Under the pieces are notes generated by a model. The model did not search any database, had not been told where the DNA came from, and saw only the letters and a list, made by a program, of their open reading frames with translations. A program made the translations under genes and the position numbers. A stretch of 64,000 bases of DNA from Streptomyces vietnamensis (lineage in GTDB: Bacteria > Actinomycetota > Actinomycetes > Streptomycetales > Streptomycetaceae). Below, piece by piece: positions 1 through 8,110 of the stretch (positions within the stretch are counted from its first letter, which is position 1; every line of letters begins with the position of its first letter). The stretch covers positions 2,957,001 to 3,021,000 of the forward strand of contig NZ_CP010407.1 in assembly GCF_000830005.1 (NCBI RefSeq), written 5' to 3'.

Positions 1-1031
1 CCTCCAACGTCGGCAAGTTCTGCTCCTCGGGCGCGCTCGCCGACCTCAAGCCCTTCATAGAGAAGTCGAAGCTCGACCTGGACAAGACCTTCCCGAAGGT
101 CCTCCAGGAGTACACCCAGTTCGAGGGCAGGCGCTGCTCCCTGCCGCTGCTCTCCGACGCGTACGGGCTCTACTACAACAAGGACGCCTTCCGGAAGGCC
201 GGGCTCGACCCCGAGGCCCCGCCGAAGACCTGGTCCCAGTTCACCCAGGTCGCCAAGAAGCTGACGAAGGCGAAGGGCGACTCGTACGAGCAGCTCGGCT
301 TCATGCCGAACTACCTCGGCTACGAGACGGTCGTCGAGCACTACATGTCGCAGTGGGACCACACGTACTTCACCGAGGACGGCAAGTCGAACGTCGCCAA
401 GGACCCGGCCTTCGCCGAGATGATGACGTACCAGAAGTCCCTGGTGGACTCGCTCGGCGGGTTCGAGAAGCTCGACAAGTACCGCACCGCCTTCGGTGAC
501 GAGTGGGGCGCCAAGCACCCCTTCCAGACCGGCCAGGTCGCCATGCAGCTGGACGGCGAGTGGCGGCTGAACTTCATCAAGAACGCCGGCGTGAAGTTCG
601 ACGTCGGCGTGGCGCCGCTGCCGGTCGCGGACGACGAGATCGCCGAGTACGGCAAGGGCTACCTCTCCGGCACGATCATGGGCATCGCGCCGCAGAGCAA
701 GAAGCAGAACGCGGCCTGGGAGCTGGTCAAGTACATGACCACGGACACCGATGCCGTGGTGAGCTTCGCGAACGCCATCGGGAACGTGCCCTCCACCTTC
801 GAGGCACTCAAGTCCCCGAACCTGAAGTTCGACGACCGTTTCAAGGTCTTCCTGGACATCGCCAAGCACCCGGAGTCCACCACCATGGACAACGCGGTCA
901 ACGGCCCCGCCTACCAGGAGACCCTCTCCAGCCTCGCCCACAAGTACGAGAGCGGCCAGGTCACGGACCTCAAGAAGGGCCTCGCGGACGCCGCGGCCCA
1001 GATCGACCGCGACATCGCCGCGGCGAAGTGA
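1..1031 (+). CDS. csnE: Sugar ABC transporter substrate-binding protein, C-terminal part (CsnE-like)
   Basis: The gene enters from outside the window; 342 codons are visible, read from base 3, so signal peptide and lipobox cannot be checked. The visible part has the look of an extracellular solute-binding protein family 1: SDAYGLYYNKDAFRKAGLDP near the start is the usual hinge segment, and later GQVAMQLDGEWR and MGIAPQSKKQNAAWELVKYM are typical of this fold. It should capture an oligosaccharide outside the membrane and hand it to the two permeases that follow 16 bp downstream. The whole order (binding protein, two permeases, GH4 enzyme, BadF-type kinase) matches my memory of the csnR-K operon for chitosan oligosaccharide uptake; no ATPase is encoded here, consistent with use of a shared MsiK. 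Sugar specificity is inferred from context only. Confidence 0.8.
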   Translation, partial: SNVGKFCSSGALADLKPFIEKSKLDLDKTFPKVLQEYTQFEGRRCSLPLLSDAYGLYYNKDAFRKAGLDPEAPPKTWSQFTQVAKKLTKAKGDSYEQLGFMPNYLGYETVVEHYMSQWDHTYFTEDGKSNVAKDPAFAEMMTYQKSLVDSLGGFEKLDKYRTAFGDEWGAKHPFQTGQVAMQLDGEWRLNFIKNAGVKFDVGVAPLPVADDEIAEYGKGYLSGTIMGIAPQSKKQNAAWELVKYMTTDTDAVVSFANAIGNVPSTFEALKSPNLKFDDRFKVFLDIAKHPESTTMDNAVNGPAYQETLSSLAHKYESGQVTDLKKGLADAAAQIDRDIAAAK

Positions 1032-1047
1032 CGGCCGGTACCCCCTC

Positions 1048-2046
1048 ATGAGCACGGACACCCTGCCCGCGAAGGCGGCGGCCGCCCCGGCCGCCGCCTC
1101 CCCGGAGGCGCGCAACACCCTGCGGTCGAAGCGCCGGCGCAACGCGCTGCGCACCGCGCTGTTCATGTCGCCCTGGCTGATCGGATTCGGCTTCTTCTTC
1201 GCCTATCCGCTGGTCTCCACCCTGTACTTCTCGTTCATGCGGTACGACGGCCTCAACCCGCCGACCTGGCGGGGCCTGGAGAACTGGACGTACGTCTTCT
1301 CCGACCTGCCGAAGTTCTGGCCGGCGATGCAGAACACCCTGTGGCTGGCGGTCGTCATGGTGACCTGCCGGGTCGTCTTCGGCCTCGGCGTCGGCATGCT
1401 GATCACCAAGATCAAGACGGGTGCCGGGATCTTCCGCACCCTCTTCTACCTGCCCTACCTGGCCCCGCCGGTGGCCGCCACGCTCGCCTTCGTCTTCCTG
1501 CTCAACCCCGGCACCGGGCCGGTCAACTCGTTCCTCGAGGCGGTCGGCATCCCCGCCCCCTCCTGGTTCAACGACGCGGACTGGGCCAAGCCGGCCCTCA
1601 CCGTCCTCGCCGTGTGGGGCATCGGCGACCTCATGGTCATCTTCATGGCCGCCCTGCTCGACGTGCCGAAGGAGCAGTACGAGGCCGCCGAACTCGACGG
1701 CGCGTCCCCGTGGCAGCGGTTCCGCTACGTCACGCTGCCGAACATCTCGCCGATCGTGCTCTTCGCGGTCGTGACCGGGATCATCGGCGCGATGCAGTAC
1801 TACACGCAGCCGATCGTGGCCTCCAAGGTCGCCTCGGGCGTGATGGGCGGCTCCGGCGCCCCCTTCCAGCCCGGCTATCCGGACGACTCCACGCTGACCC
1901 TGCCGCAGCTCATCTACAGCCTCGGCTTCAGCCAGTTCAACTACGGCGCGGCCTGCGTGGTGGCGCTGGTGCTCTTCGCACTCTCCATGGCCTTCACCGC
2001 CCTGCTGATGCGCAGGCGCGGCGGCCTGATCGGCTCGGGTGACTGA
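1048..2046 (+). CDS. csnF: Sugar ABC transporter permease, MalF type (CsnF-like)
   Basis: A 332-residue inner-membrane permease. After a basic, Ala-rich cytosolic head the first membrane segment lies near residues 30-55, with about six helices in all. The binding-protein-dependent permease signature (EAA loop) is visible as EAAELDGASPWQRFRYVTLP, which contacts the ATPase. It starts 16 bp after the binding protein stop and ends 3 bp before the second permease, so the genes are surely cotranscribed. No strong Shine-Dalgarno is visible before the ATG, which fits translational coupling. The partner is the MalG-type permease at 2050-2934. The transported sugar is inferred from the neighbouring GH4 and kinase genes, not from this protein. 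Confidence 0.9.
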   Translation: MSTDTLPAKAAAAPAAASPEARNTLRSKRRRNALRTALFMSPWLIGFGFFFAYPLVSTLYFSFMRYDGLNPPTWRGLENWTYVFSDLPKFWPAMQNTLWLAVVMVTCRVVFGLGVGMLITKIKTGAGIFRTLFYLPYLAPPVAATLAFVFLLNPGTGPVNSFLEAVGIPAPSWFNDADWAKPALTVLAVWGIGDLMVIFMAALLDVPKEQYEAAELDGASPWQRFRYVTLPNISPIVLFAVVTGIIGAMQYYTQPIVASKVASGVMGGSGAPFQPGYPDDSTLTLPQLIYSLGFSQFNYGAACVVALVLFALSMAFTALLMRRRGGLIGSGD

Positions 2047-2049
2047 ACC

Positions 2050-2934
2050 ATGACGACCGCAACCGCTCCCGTCCGGACCGTGGCGAGCCCGGCCCTGAAG
2101 CAGGCCCGCCGCAAGGCGCTGCTGCACTGGATCGCCGTGCACGCGCTCGGCATCGCCGCCGCCCTGTTCTTCGTGCTGCCGTTCGTCTTCGTCCTCCTGA
2201 CGTCCCTGATGAGCGACCAGCAGGCGCTCACCCGGGACCTGACGCCGAACTCCTGGCACTGGGACAACTACGTCCGGGTCTTCCGGACGGAGGGCTTCCT
2301 GACCTGGTGGAAGAACTCCCTGCTGTACGCGGGGCTCGGCACCGCCCTCGTCGTGGTGTCCTCGATCCCCGTGGCGTACGCGCTCGCGAAGTTCCGCTTC
2401 CGCGGCCGGCAGCTGTCGCTGCTGCTCGTCATCTCGATGATGATGCTGCCGCCGCAGGTCGTGATCATCCCCATGTACCTGTTCTGGGCGAAGCAGATGG
2501 ACCTCTCCGGCACCCTGTGGCCGCTGATCATCCCGATGGCGTTCGGCGACGCCTTCGCCATCTTCCTGCTGCGCCAGTTCCTGCTGACCATCCCGAACGA
2601 GTACGTCGAGGCCGCGCGGATCGACGGGTGCGGCGAACTCCGCACCCTGATCCGGGTCGTGCTCCCGATGGCGAAGCCCGGCATCGCCGCGGTGGCCCTG
2701 TTCCAGTTCTTCTACTGCTGGAACGACTACTTCGGGCCGCAGATCTACGCCTCCGAGAACGCGGCCGCCTGGACGCTCAGTTACGGCCTGGAGTCCTTCA
2801 AGGGCGCGCACCACACCGACTGGAATCTGACCATGGCCGCGACCGTCCTGGTCATGGCCCCCGTGATCCTCGTGTTCTTCTTCGCGCAGAAGGCGTTCGT
2901 CGAGGGAGTCACACTGACCGGAGTGAAGGGCTGA
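2050..2934 (+). CDS. csnG: Sugar ABC transporter permease, MalG type (CsnG-like)
   Basis: A 294-residue permease of the carbohydrate-specific MalG/AraQ group. Its first membrane helix is around residues 30-55, followed by a periplasmic loop with NSWHWDNYVRVF and five further helices. The EAA loop reads EAARIDGCGELRTLIRVVLP, and the motif SIPVAYALAKFRFRG is characteristic of this subfamily. The start codon lies 3 bp after the stop of the first permease, and the GH4 gene begins 7 bp after its own stop. Together with the preceding permease it should form the translocation channel for an oligosaccharide bound by the upstream lipoprotein. Confidence 0.9.
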   Translation: MTTATAPVRTVASPALKQARRKALLHWIAVHALGIAAALFFVLPFVFVLLTSLMSDQQALTRDLTPNSWHWDNYVRVFRTEGFLTWWKNSLLYAGLGTALVVVSSIPVAYALAKFRFRGRQLSLLLVISMMMLPPQVVIIPMYLFWAKQMDLSGTLWPLIIPMAFGDAFAIFLLRQFLLTIPNEYVEAARIDGCGELRTLIRVVLPMAKPGIAAVALFQFFYCWNDYFGPQIYASENAAAWTLSYGLESFKGAHHTDWNLTMAATVLVMAPVILVFFFAQKAFVEGVTLTGVKG

Positions 2935-2941
2935 GTCACCA

Positions 2942-4207
2942 ATGAAGCTCGCTGTCGTGGGGGGCGGGTCCACCTACACCCCCGAACTGATCGACGGATT
3001 CGCGCGGCTGCGCGACACCCTGCCCATCACCGAACTCGTCCTCGTCGACCCGGCCGCCGAGCGCCTCGACCTCGTCGGCGGACTGGCCCGGCGGATCTTC
3101 GCCAAGCAGGACCACGACGGGAAGATCGTCACCACCGGCGACCTCGACGCCGGGGTCGAGGGCGCCGACGCCGTCCTGCTCCAGCTGCGGGTCGGCGGGC
3201 AGGCCGCCCGCGAACAGGACGAGACCTGGCCGCTGGAATGCGGCTGCATCGGCCAGGAGACGACGGGCGCCGGCGGCCTCGCGAAGGCGCTGCGCACGGT
3301 CCCGGTGGTGCTCGACATCGCCGAGCGCGTCCGCCGCACCAACCCCGACGCCTGGATCATCGACTTCACCAACCCCGTCGGCATCGTCACGCGCGCGCTG
3401 CTCCGGGCCGGGCACAAGGCCGTCGGCCTGTGCAACGTCGCCATCGGCTTCCAGCGGAAGTTCGCGAAGCTCCTCGACGTCGCCCCCTCCGAGGTCCACC
3501 TCGACCACGTCGGGCTCAACCACCTGACCTGGGAGCGGGCGGTACGGATCGGGGGCCCCGAGGGCGAGGACGTGCTGCCCCGGCTGCTCGCCGAACACGG
3601 CGACGCGATCGCCGGCGACCTGCGGCTGCCGCGCCCTGTCCTGGACCGGCTCGGCGTCGTCCCCTCGTACTACCTGCGGTACTTCTACGCGCACGACGAG
3701 GTGGTGCGCGAGCTCGGCACGAAGCCCTCGCGGGCCGCCGAGGTCGCGGCGATGGAGCGGGAGCTCCTGGAGATGTACGGGGACCCGGCGCTCGACGAGA
3801 AGCCGGAGCTGCTCGCCAAGCGCGGCGGCGCCTTCTACTCGGAGGCGGCCGTGGACCTGGCGGCCTCTCTCCTGGGCGGCGGAGGGTCGCCGTACCAGGT
3901 GGTGAACACGTACAACAACGGCACGCTGCCGTTCCTGCCGGACGACGCCGTCATCGAGACGCAGGCGGCGGTCGGCGCGCACGGCGCCACGCCGCTGCCG
4001 GTCGCGCCGGTGGACCCGCTGTACGCCGGTCTGATCGCGAACGTCACGGCCTACGAGGACCTGGCCCTGGAGGCGGCGCTGCACGGCGGCCGCGACCGGG
4101 TGTTCAAGGCGCTGCTCGCGCACCCGCTGGTCGGGCAGTACGCGTACGCCGACGGGCTCACCGACCGGCTGATCGCGCACAACCGGGAGCACCTCGCGTG
4201 GGTGTGA
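2942..4207 (+). CDS. csnH: Family 4 glycoside hydrolase, 6-phospho-beta-glucosidase-like (CsnH-like)
   Basis: A 421-residue, full-length GH4 enzyme. This family cleaves glycosides by an unusual NAD- and Mn-dependent redox/elimination mechanism. The N-terminal Rossmann motif VVGGGSTYTPEL binds NAD; the metal ligands of the family are visible as Cys164 (in GLCNVAIGF) and His194 (in GLNHLTW), and IDFTNPVGI is the conserved Asn-containing active-site strand. It sits inside the sugar-uptake operon, 7 bp after the permease and overlapping the kinase start by 4 nt (GTGA). In this context the likely substrate is an imported glucosamine-containing oligosaccharide. Whether it acts on free or phosphorylated sugar cannot be read from the sequence. 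Confidence 0.88.
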   Translation: MKLAVVGGGSTYTPELIDGFARLRDTLPITELVLVDPAAERLDLVGGLARRIFAKQDHDGKIVTTGDLDAGVEGADAVLLQLRVGGQAAREQDETWPLECGCIGQETTGAGGLAKALRTVPVVLDIAERVRRTNPDAWIIDFTNPVGIVTRALLRAGHKAVGLCNVAIGFQRKFAKLLDVAPSEVHLDHVGLNHLTWERAVRIGGPEGEDVLPRLLAEHGDAIAGDLRLPRPVLDRLGVVPSYYLRYFYAHDEVVRELGTKPSRAAEVAAMERELLEMYGDPALDEKPELLAKRGGAFYSEAAVDLAASLLGGGGSPYQVVNTYNNGTLPFLPDDAVIETQAAVGAHGATPLPVAPVDPLYAGLIANVTAYEDLALEAALHGGRDRVFKALLAHPLVGQYAYADGLTDRLIAHNREHLAWV

Positions 4208-5217
4208 ACGGGGGGTTGGACGGGGGTTTGACCGGGGGTTTGAACGAGGTGCTCCTCGCGATCGACGCCGGGAACAGCAAGACCGACGTCGCGGTGCTCT
4301 CGCAGGGCGGGAACGTCCTGGGGTCGGCGCGCGGCGGCGGGTTCCAGCCGCCGGTGGTGGGGGTGGCGGCGGCGGTCGACGGGCTCACGGAGATCGTCGG
4401 GCGGGCGTGGGAGGAGGCCGGCGGTGCCGGGCTTCCCCCGACGTTCGCGCATGTCGCGGCCTGTCTGGCCAATGCCGACCTGCCGGTCGAGGAGGAGGCG
4501 CTCCGGGCCGAGCTGCTCGGCCGGGGCTTCAGCTCGTCCGTAGGGGTGCACAACGACACCTTCGCCATCCTGCGGGCCGGGGTCGACGAACCGCGGGGCG
4601 TGGCCGTGGTGTGCGGGGCGGGGATCAACTGCGTCGGGATGACCCCGGACGGGCGGACCGCGCGCTTCCCGGCGATCGGGAAGATCTCCGGGGACTGGGG
4701 CGGGGGCGGCGGACTCGCCGACGAGGCGCTGTGGTTCGCGGCGCGCGCCGAGGACGGGCGGGGCCTGCCCACCGCCCTCGCCGACGCGCTGCCCGCGCAC
4801 TTCGGCCTGGAGTCGATGTACGCGCTGATCGAGGCGCTGCACCTGGGCCGGATCACCATGGCGCAGCGGCACGAGCTGACGCCGGTGCTGTTCCGCGTCG
4901 CGGCCGCGGGCGATCCGGTGGCGGAGTCGCTCGTGCACCGGCTCGCCGACGAGGTCGTCGCCATGGCGTACGTCGCGCTCCGCCGGCTCGGGCTCCACCG
5001 CGAGGAGGCGCCGGTGCTGCTCGGCGGCAGCGTGCTCGCCGCCCGGCACCCGCAGTTGGAGGAGCGGATCCGCGCACTCCTGGCGGAGCGGGCGCCGAAG
5101 GCCGTGATCGGCTTCGTGACCGCGCCGCCGGTCCTCGGTGCGGGGCTGCTCGCCCTGGACGCGGTGGCGGCGGGGCCGGAGGCGAAGGCCCGGCTGCGGG
5201 AGCGGTACGAGGGCTGA
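4204..5217 (+). CDS. csnK: BadF/BadG-type sugar kinase, probable glucosamine/N-acetylglucosamine kinase (CsnK-like)
   Basis: An ASKHA-fold ATPase of the BadF/BadG/BcrA/BcrD family, about 337 residues. The phosphate-1 motif IDAGNSKTDVAVLS lies near the N-terminus and the glycine-rich GVAVVCGAGINCVG and GDWGGGGGLADEAL segments form the nucleotide and sugar site, as in N-acetylglucosamine kinases. The GTG at 4204 overlaps the TGA of the GH4 gene. The first codons encode three copies of a GGL-x unit from a 12-nt repeat, so two other starts are possible: GTG 4198 and GTG 4249, the latter directly before the conserved LLAIDAGN strand. The kinase would trap the monosaccharide released by the GH4 enzyme as its 6-phosphate. 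It is the last gene of the operon. Confidence 0.85.
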   Translation: MNGGLDGGLTGGLNEVLLAIDAGNSKTDVAVLSQGGNVLGSARGGGFQPPVVGVAAAVDGLTEIVGRAWEEAGGAGLPPTFAHVAACLANADLPVEEEALRAELLGRGFSSSVGVHNDTFAILRAGVDEPRGVAVVCGAGINCVGMTPDGRTARFPAIGKISGDWGGGGGLADEALWFAARAEDGRGLPTALADALPAHFGLESMYALIEALHLGRITMAQRHELTPVLFRVAAAGDPVAESLVHRLADEVVAMAYVALRRLGLHREEAPVLLGGSVLAARHPQLEERIRALLAERAPKAVIGFVTAPPVLGAGLLALDAVAAGPEAKARLRERYEG

Positions 5218-5227
5218 GTGCGGTGGA

Positions 5228-5265
5228 TGCGGGGCGTCTCGTCGTGGGTGACGGGACGCCCCGCA
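5228..5265 (+). terminator. Rho-independent terminator after the sugar-uptake operon
   Basis: Arms at 5228-5243 and 5250-5265 pair over 16 bases with one mismatch, with a 6-nt loop. The hairpin starts 11 bp after the kinase stop codon. There is no long T run, which is common in Streptomyces. Confidence 0.75.
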
Positions 5266-5298
5266 CGCATGTTCACCTGTTCGAGCGACGTCCGATAC

Positions 5299-5462
5299 GG
5301 AACCGATTCCGGCCGATCGACGTATTCCAGAGTGAGGGGTTCGCCTGCTGACGCGTGGGAGGCATGGGGCACGATAGGCACAAGATCCAGTCAATCCCGG
5401 TGTGCGGACGGCCCCCTGAGGCCATACTGCTGGCCGGGTGGCCCGCCACCGGAACCGGTTCC
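5299..5462. promoter_or_regulatory. Two related GGAACC-N-GGTTCC-type palindromes upstream of the signalling operon
   Basis: In the 298-bp gap before the glnX-like gene there is an imperfect palindrome GGAACCGATTCC at 5299-5310 and a perfect one, GGAACCGGTTCC, at 5451-5462, about 65 bp before the start codon. Spacing and symmetry suggest operator sites for one regulator. The regulator is not known. Confidence 0.4.
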
Positions 5463-5515
5463 TCACCGGCATCCCGGCCGGACGGGCCGACGTCAGCGAC
5501 CGAGGGGGAGGTCAA

Positions 5516-6943
5516 GTGACATACCCGCCGAACGCGCCCGCCGCCTCGGCGGCGCAGGGCACGGCGACGGCGCCCGCGCGCCCGGGTGGCGTGCCCGCGC
5601 AGCCGTCGCCCGCGCCCGCCGCCACCCCGCCCGCGGGGCGCGGCGCCTGGGCCGTGGGGCGGGAGCGGCTGCGGGAGGCCGCGACCACCGAGCCCGGCCG
5701 GCTCCAGATCCTCGGGGCCGTGCTGGCGCTGCTCGTCGTCGCGTTCGGGGCCGTCACCGCCCTGGAGGTCACCGACCGGGCCTCCGCCGCCGACGACGTC
5801 GTCAGCCGCAGCCAGCCCCTGAGCGCCGACGCGGCCGCCATCTACCGGTCCCTCGCCGACGCCGACACCACCGCCGCCGCCGGGTTCCTGGCGGGCACCC
5901 TGGAGCCCGCGGAGTCCCGCGCACGGTACGCCCGGGACATCACCACCGCCTCCCTGCTCCTCGTCAAGGCCGCGGCGAACACGGACGGTTCGTCCGTGTC
6001 GGCCCGCGAGATCGCCACCCTCAACGAACAGCTCCCCCGCTACACGGGCCTGATCGAGCGCGCCCGGGCCGCCAACCGGCAGGGCCTGCCGCTCGGCGGC
6101 GCCTATCTGCGGTACGCCAACGCGCAGATGTCCAGCTCGCTGCTGCCGGCCGCCGAGCGGCTGTACGCGGCGGAGACGGAGCGGCTGCACGGGGACGACG
6201 ACTCGGCCCGCGCCTGGCCGTACCTGTCGCTCGCGCTCGGTCTGCTCGCCCTCGGCGTCCTCGTCTGGGCCCAGCGCCGCAACTACGTCCGGACCAACCG
6301 GGTCTTCAACCACGGGCTGCTCGCCGCCACCGCCGCCGCCGTGACCGTCCTGCTCTGGCTGCTCGCCGCGCACACCGTGACGCGCACCGACCTCAACAGC
6401 GCGCGGGCGCACGGGCAGGAGTCTCTCCAGGTCCTCAACACGGCCCGGATCAGCTCGCTCACCGCCCGCGCCAACGAGAACCTGACCCTGGTCGCCCGGG
6501 GCGCCGTCCTCACCGAGGACGGCAAGAACGACAAGTACGAGGCGGACTACACGGCGAGCATGAGCGCCCTGACGACCGCGCTCGCCGAGGCGCGGGAGCT
6601 CGCCGACGACGACACCGGACGCGACCCAGTCGCCGACTCGGCCGCGCGCGCGGCCGAGTGGCGGGAGCGCCACAAGGACGCCCGCGCCAAGGACGAGGCC
6701 GGCGACTACGAGGGCGCCCTCGACCGGGTCGTCGGCGCCAAGGGGTCGACGGGCCAGTCCTTCGACCAGGTCGACGCGGCCCTGGAGCGGGCCCTCGCGC
6801 ACGAGCAGACCGAGTTCACCCGCTCCGCCGGGAACGCCAGGGACGCGCTGACCGCGCTCCCCCTCGGCGCGGCGGCCCTCGGGATCCTGGGTGCGGCGGG
6901 CGCCGTGCTCGGCATCAACCGCAGACTGTCGGAGTACCGGTGA
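5516..6943 (+). CDS. glnX: GlnX-like four-helix membrane sensor/relay protein
   Basis: A 475-residue membrane protein. A Pro/Ala-rich cytosolic head (about 1-50) is followed by helix 1 (about 62-84), a large helical extracytoplasmic domain, two central helices (about 235-253 and 263-288), a second extracytoplasmic domain and a C-terminal helix (about 444-470). No enzymatic domain is visible. This topology and the position directly before a GlnH-like binding protein and a PknG-type kinase match the GlnX protein of mycobacteria, which is known to relay amino-acid binding by GlnH to PknG. The GTG at 5516 is chosen because it follows a strong ribosome binding site (GGGGGAGG) by 5 nt; an upstream in-frame ATG at 5438 lacks one. 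First gene of the operon. Confidence 0.8.
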   Translation: MTYPPNAPAASAAQGTATAPARPGGVPAQPSPAPAATPPAGRGAWAVGRERLREAATTEPGRLQILGAVLALLVVAFGAVTALEVTDRASAADDVVSRSQPLSADAAAIYRSLADADTTAAAGFLAGTLEPAESRARYARDITTASLLLVKAAANTDGSSVSAREIATLNEQLPRYTGLIERARAANRQGLPLGGAYLRYANAQMSSSLLPAAERLYAAETERLHGDDDSARAWPYLSLALGLLALGVLVWAQRRNYVRTNRVFNHGLLAATAAAVTVLLWLLAAHTVTRTDLNSARAHGQESLQVLNTARISSLTARANENLTLVARGAVLTEDGKNDKYEADYTASMSALTTALAEARELADDDTGRDPVADSAARAAEWRERHKDARAKDEAGDYEGALDRVVGAKGSTGQSFDQVDAALERALAHEQTEFTRSAGNARDALTALPLGAAALGILGAAGAVLGINRRLSEYR

Positions 6944-6954
6944 GAGGGGGCGGG

Positions 6955-8052
6955 ATGCCGAACGGGACGGACCCGCTGGCGCGGCGGGCGGCGAGCGGCG
7001 CGGACCGGCCCGTGCTCCGGGCGACGAGCGGCGCGGGCCGGGCCGTGCTCCGGGCTGCGAAGCGGCTGCGGGGCTGGGGCGGGGTGGCCTCCATGGCCGT
7101 GGCCTGCGGGCTCACCGCCTCGCTCACGCTGCTGCCCCTCGCCCACGACGGGAGCGGCGCGGCAGCCGCGCCCCGGACGACCGGCCCCGGCGTGGGCACC
7201 GGCGTCCAGATCAAGGCCGACACCTGCGAGCACCCCGAGGCCTCCCTCACGCCCTCCTCGGCGGACGGCCCGTCGATCCGGGCGATCAAGGAGCGCGGGA
7301 AGCTGATCGTCGGCGTCGACCAGTCCAGCTACCGCTGGGGCTACCGGAACCCGGAGAAGGGCGTCCTGGAGGGCTTCGACATCGACCTGGCCCGGGCCGT
7401 CGCCGCCGACATCCTCGGCGACCCGGACGCGATCATCTTCCGGACCATCCCGACCAACCAGCGGATCGCCGCCCTGGACAGCGGCAAGGTCGACCTCGTC
7501 GTGCGCACCATGACGATCAACTGCAAGCGGATCGAGCAGGTCGCCTTCTCCACCGCCTACTTCCAGGCCGGACAGCAGGTCCTGGCCCCCAAGCTCGCCA
7601 CGGGGATCACCGGTTACGACTCCTCGCTGCGCGGCAAGCGGGTCTGCACCGCCGAGGGCTCCACGGCCTACGACGCGCTGGCGGAGAACTCCTTCGGCGC
7701 GGTCTTCAAGGACGAGGGCGACGGCACCAAGGACGATCCGGACCTGCTGACCGTCCCCAACCAGCTGGACTGCCTGGCCCGGCTCCAGATGGGCGAGGTC
7801 GACGCCGTCGTCACCGACAACGCCCTCGCGGCCGGCCAGGCCGCGCAGGACCCGGCGGTCGAGCTCAAGGGGAAGCCGTTCACGAAGGAGTACTACGGGG
7901 TGGCGGCCAAGCTGGGCAACGACGACCTGGTGCGCCGGGTCAACCAGGTTCTGGTGGGCTACCGGCAGGGCCCCTGGCAGAAGGCGTACGAGAAGTGGCT
8001 GGAGAAGGACCTGCCCGGGATAACGGGGCCGCCCGCCCCGCTGTACAAGTAG
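6955..8052 (+). CDS. glnH: GlnH-like periplasmic amino-acid binding protein (SBP family 3), membrane-anchored
   Basis: About 365 residues. A basic head precedes one hydrophobic segment (VASMAVACGL and following), so the protein is exported and either anchored or cleaved; VAC-G could act as a weak lipobox. From about residue 105 to 350 there is an SBP_bac_3 domain, with EGFDIDLARAVAADIL and SGKVDLVVRTMTIN being typical of glutamine/aspartate binding proteins. No ABC permease or ATPase is nearby, so sensing rather than transport is the likely role, as for mycobacterial GlnH upstream of PknG. The ATG at 6955 follows AGAGGGGG; an alternative GTG at 6940 overlaps the preceding stop (GTGA). Ligand type (Glu, Asp or Gln) cannot be decided. 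Confidence 0.82.
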   Translation: MPNGTDPLARRAASGADRPVLRATSGAGRAVLRAAKRLRGWGGVASMAVACGLTASLTLLPLAHDGSGAAAAPRTTGPGVGTGVQIKADTCEHPEASLTPSSADGPSIRAIKERGKLIVGVDQSSYRWGYRNPEKGVLEGFDIDLARAVAADILGDPDAIIFRTIPTNQRIAALDSGKVDLVVRTMTINCKRIEQVAFSTAYFQAGQQVLAPKLATGITGYDSSLRGKRVCTAEGSTAYDALAENSFGAVFKDEGDGTKDDPDLLTVPNQLDCLARLQMGEVDAVVTDNALAAGQAAQDPAVELKGKPFTKEYYGVAAKLGNDDLVRRVNQVLVGYRQGPWQKAYEKWLEKDLPGITGPPAPLYK

Positions 8053-8110
8053 CCCGGCACGCGTCCCCGAAGGAGTGACAACCCTGTACACGAAGCGGAA
8101 GAGGTGACCG

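Noticed and set aside
970..2973. 667-residue minus-strand open frame opposite the permease genes
   Set aside because: Arg/Gly/His/Asp-rich low-complexity composition typical of GC shadow frames; the plus strand encodes clear permeases over the same bases.
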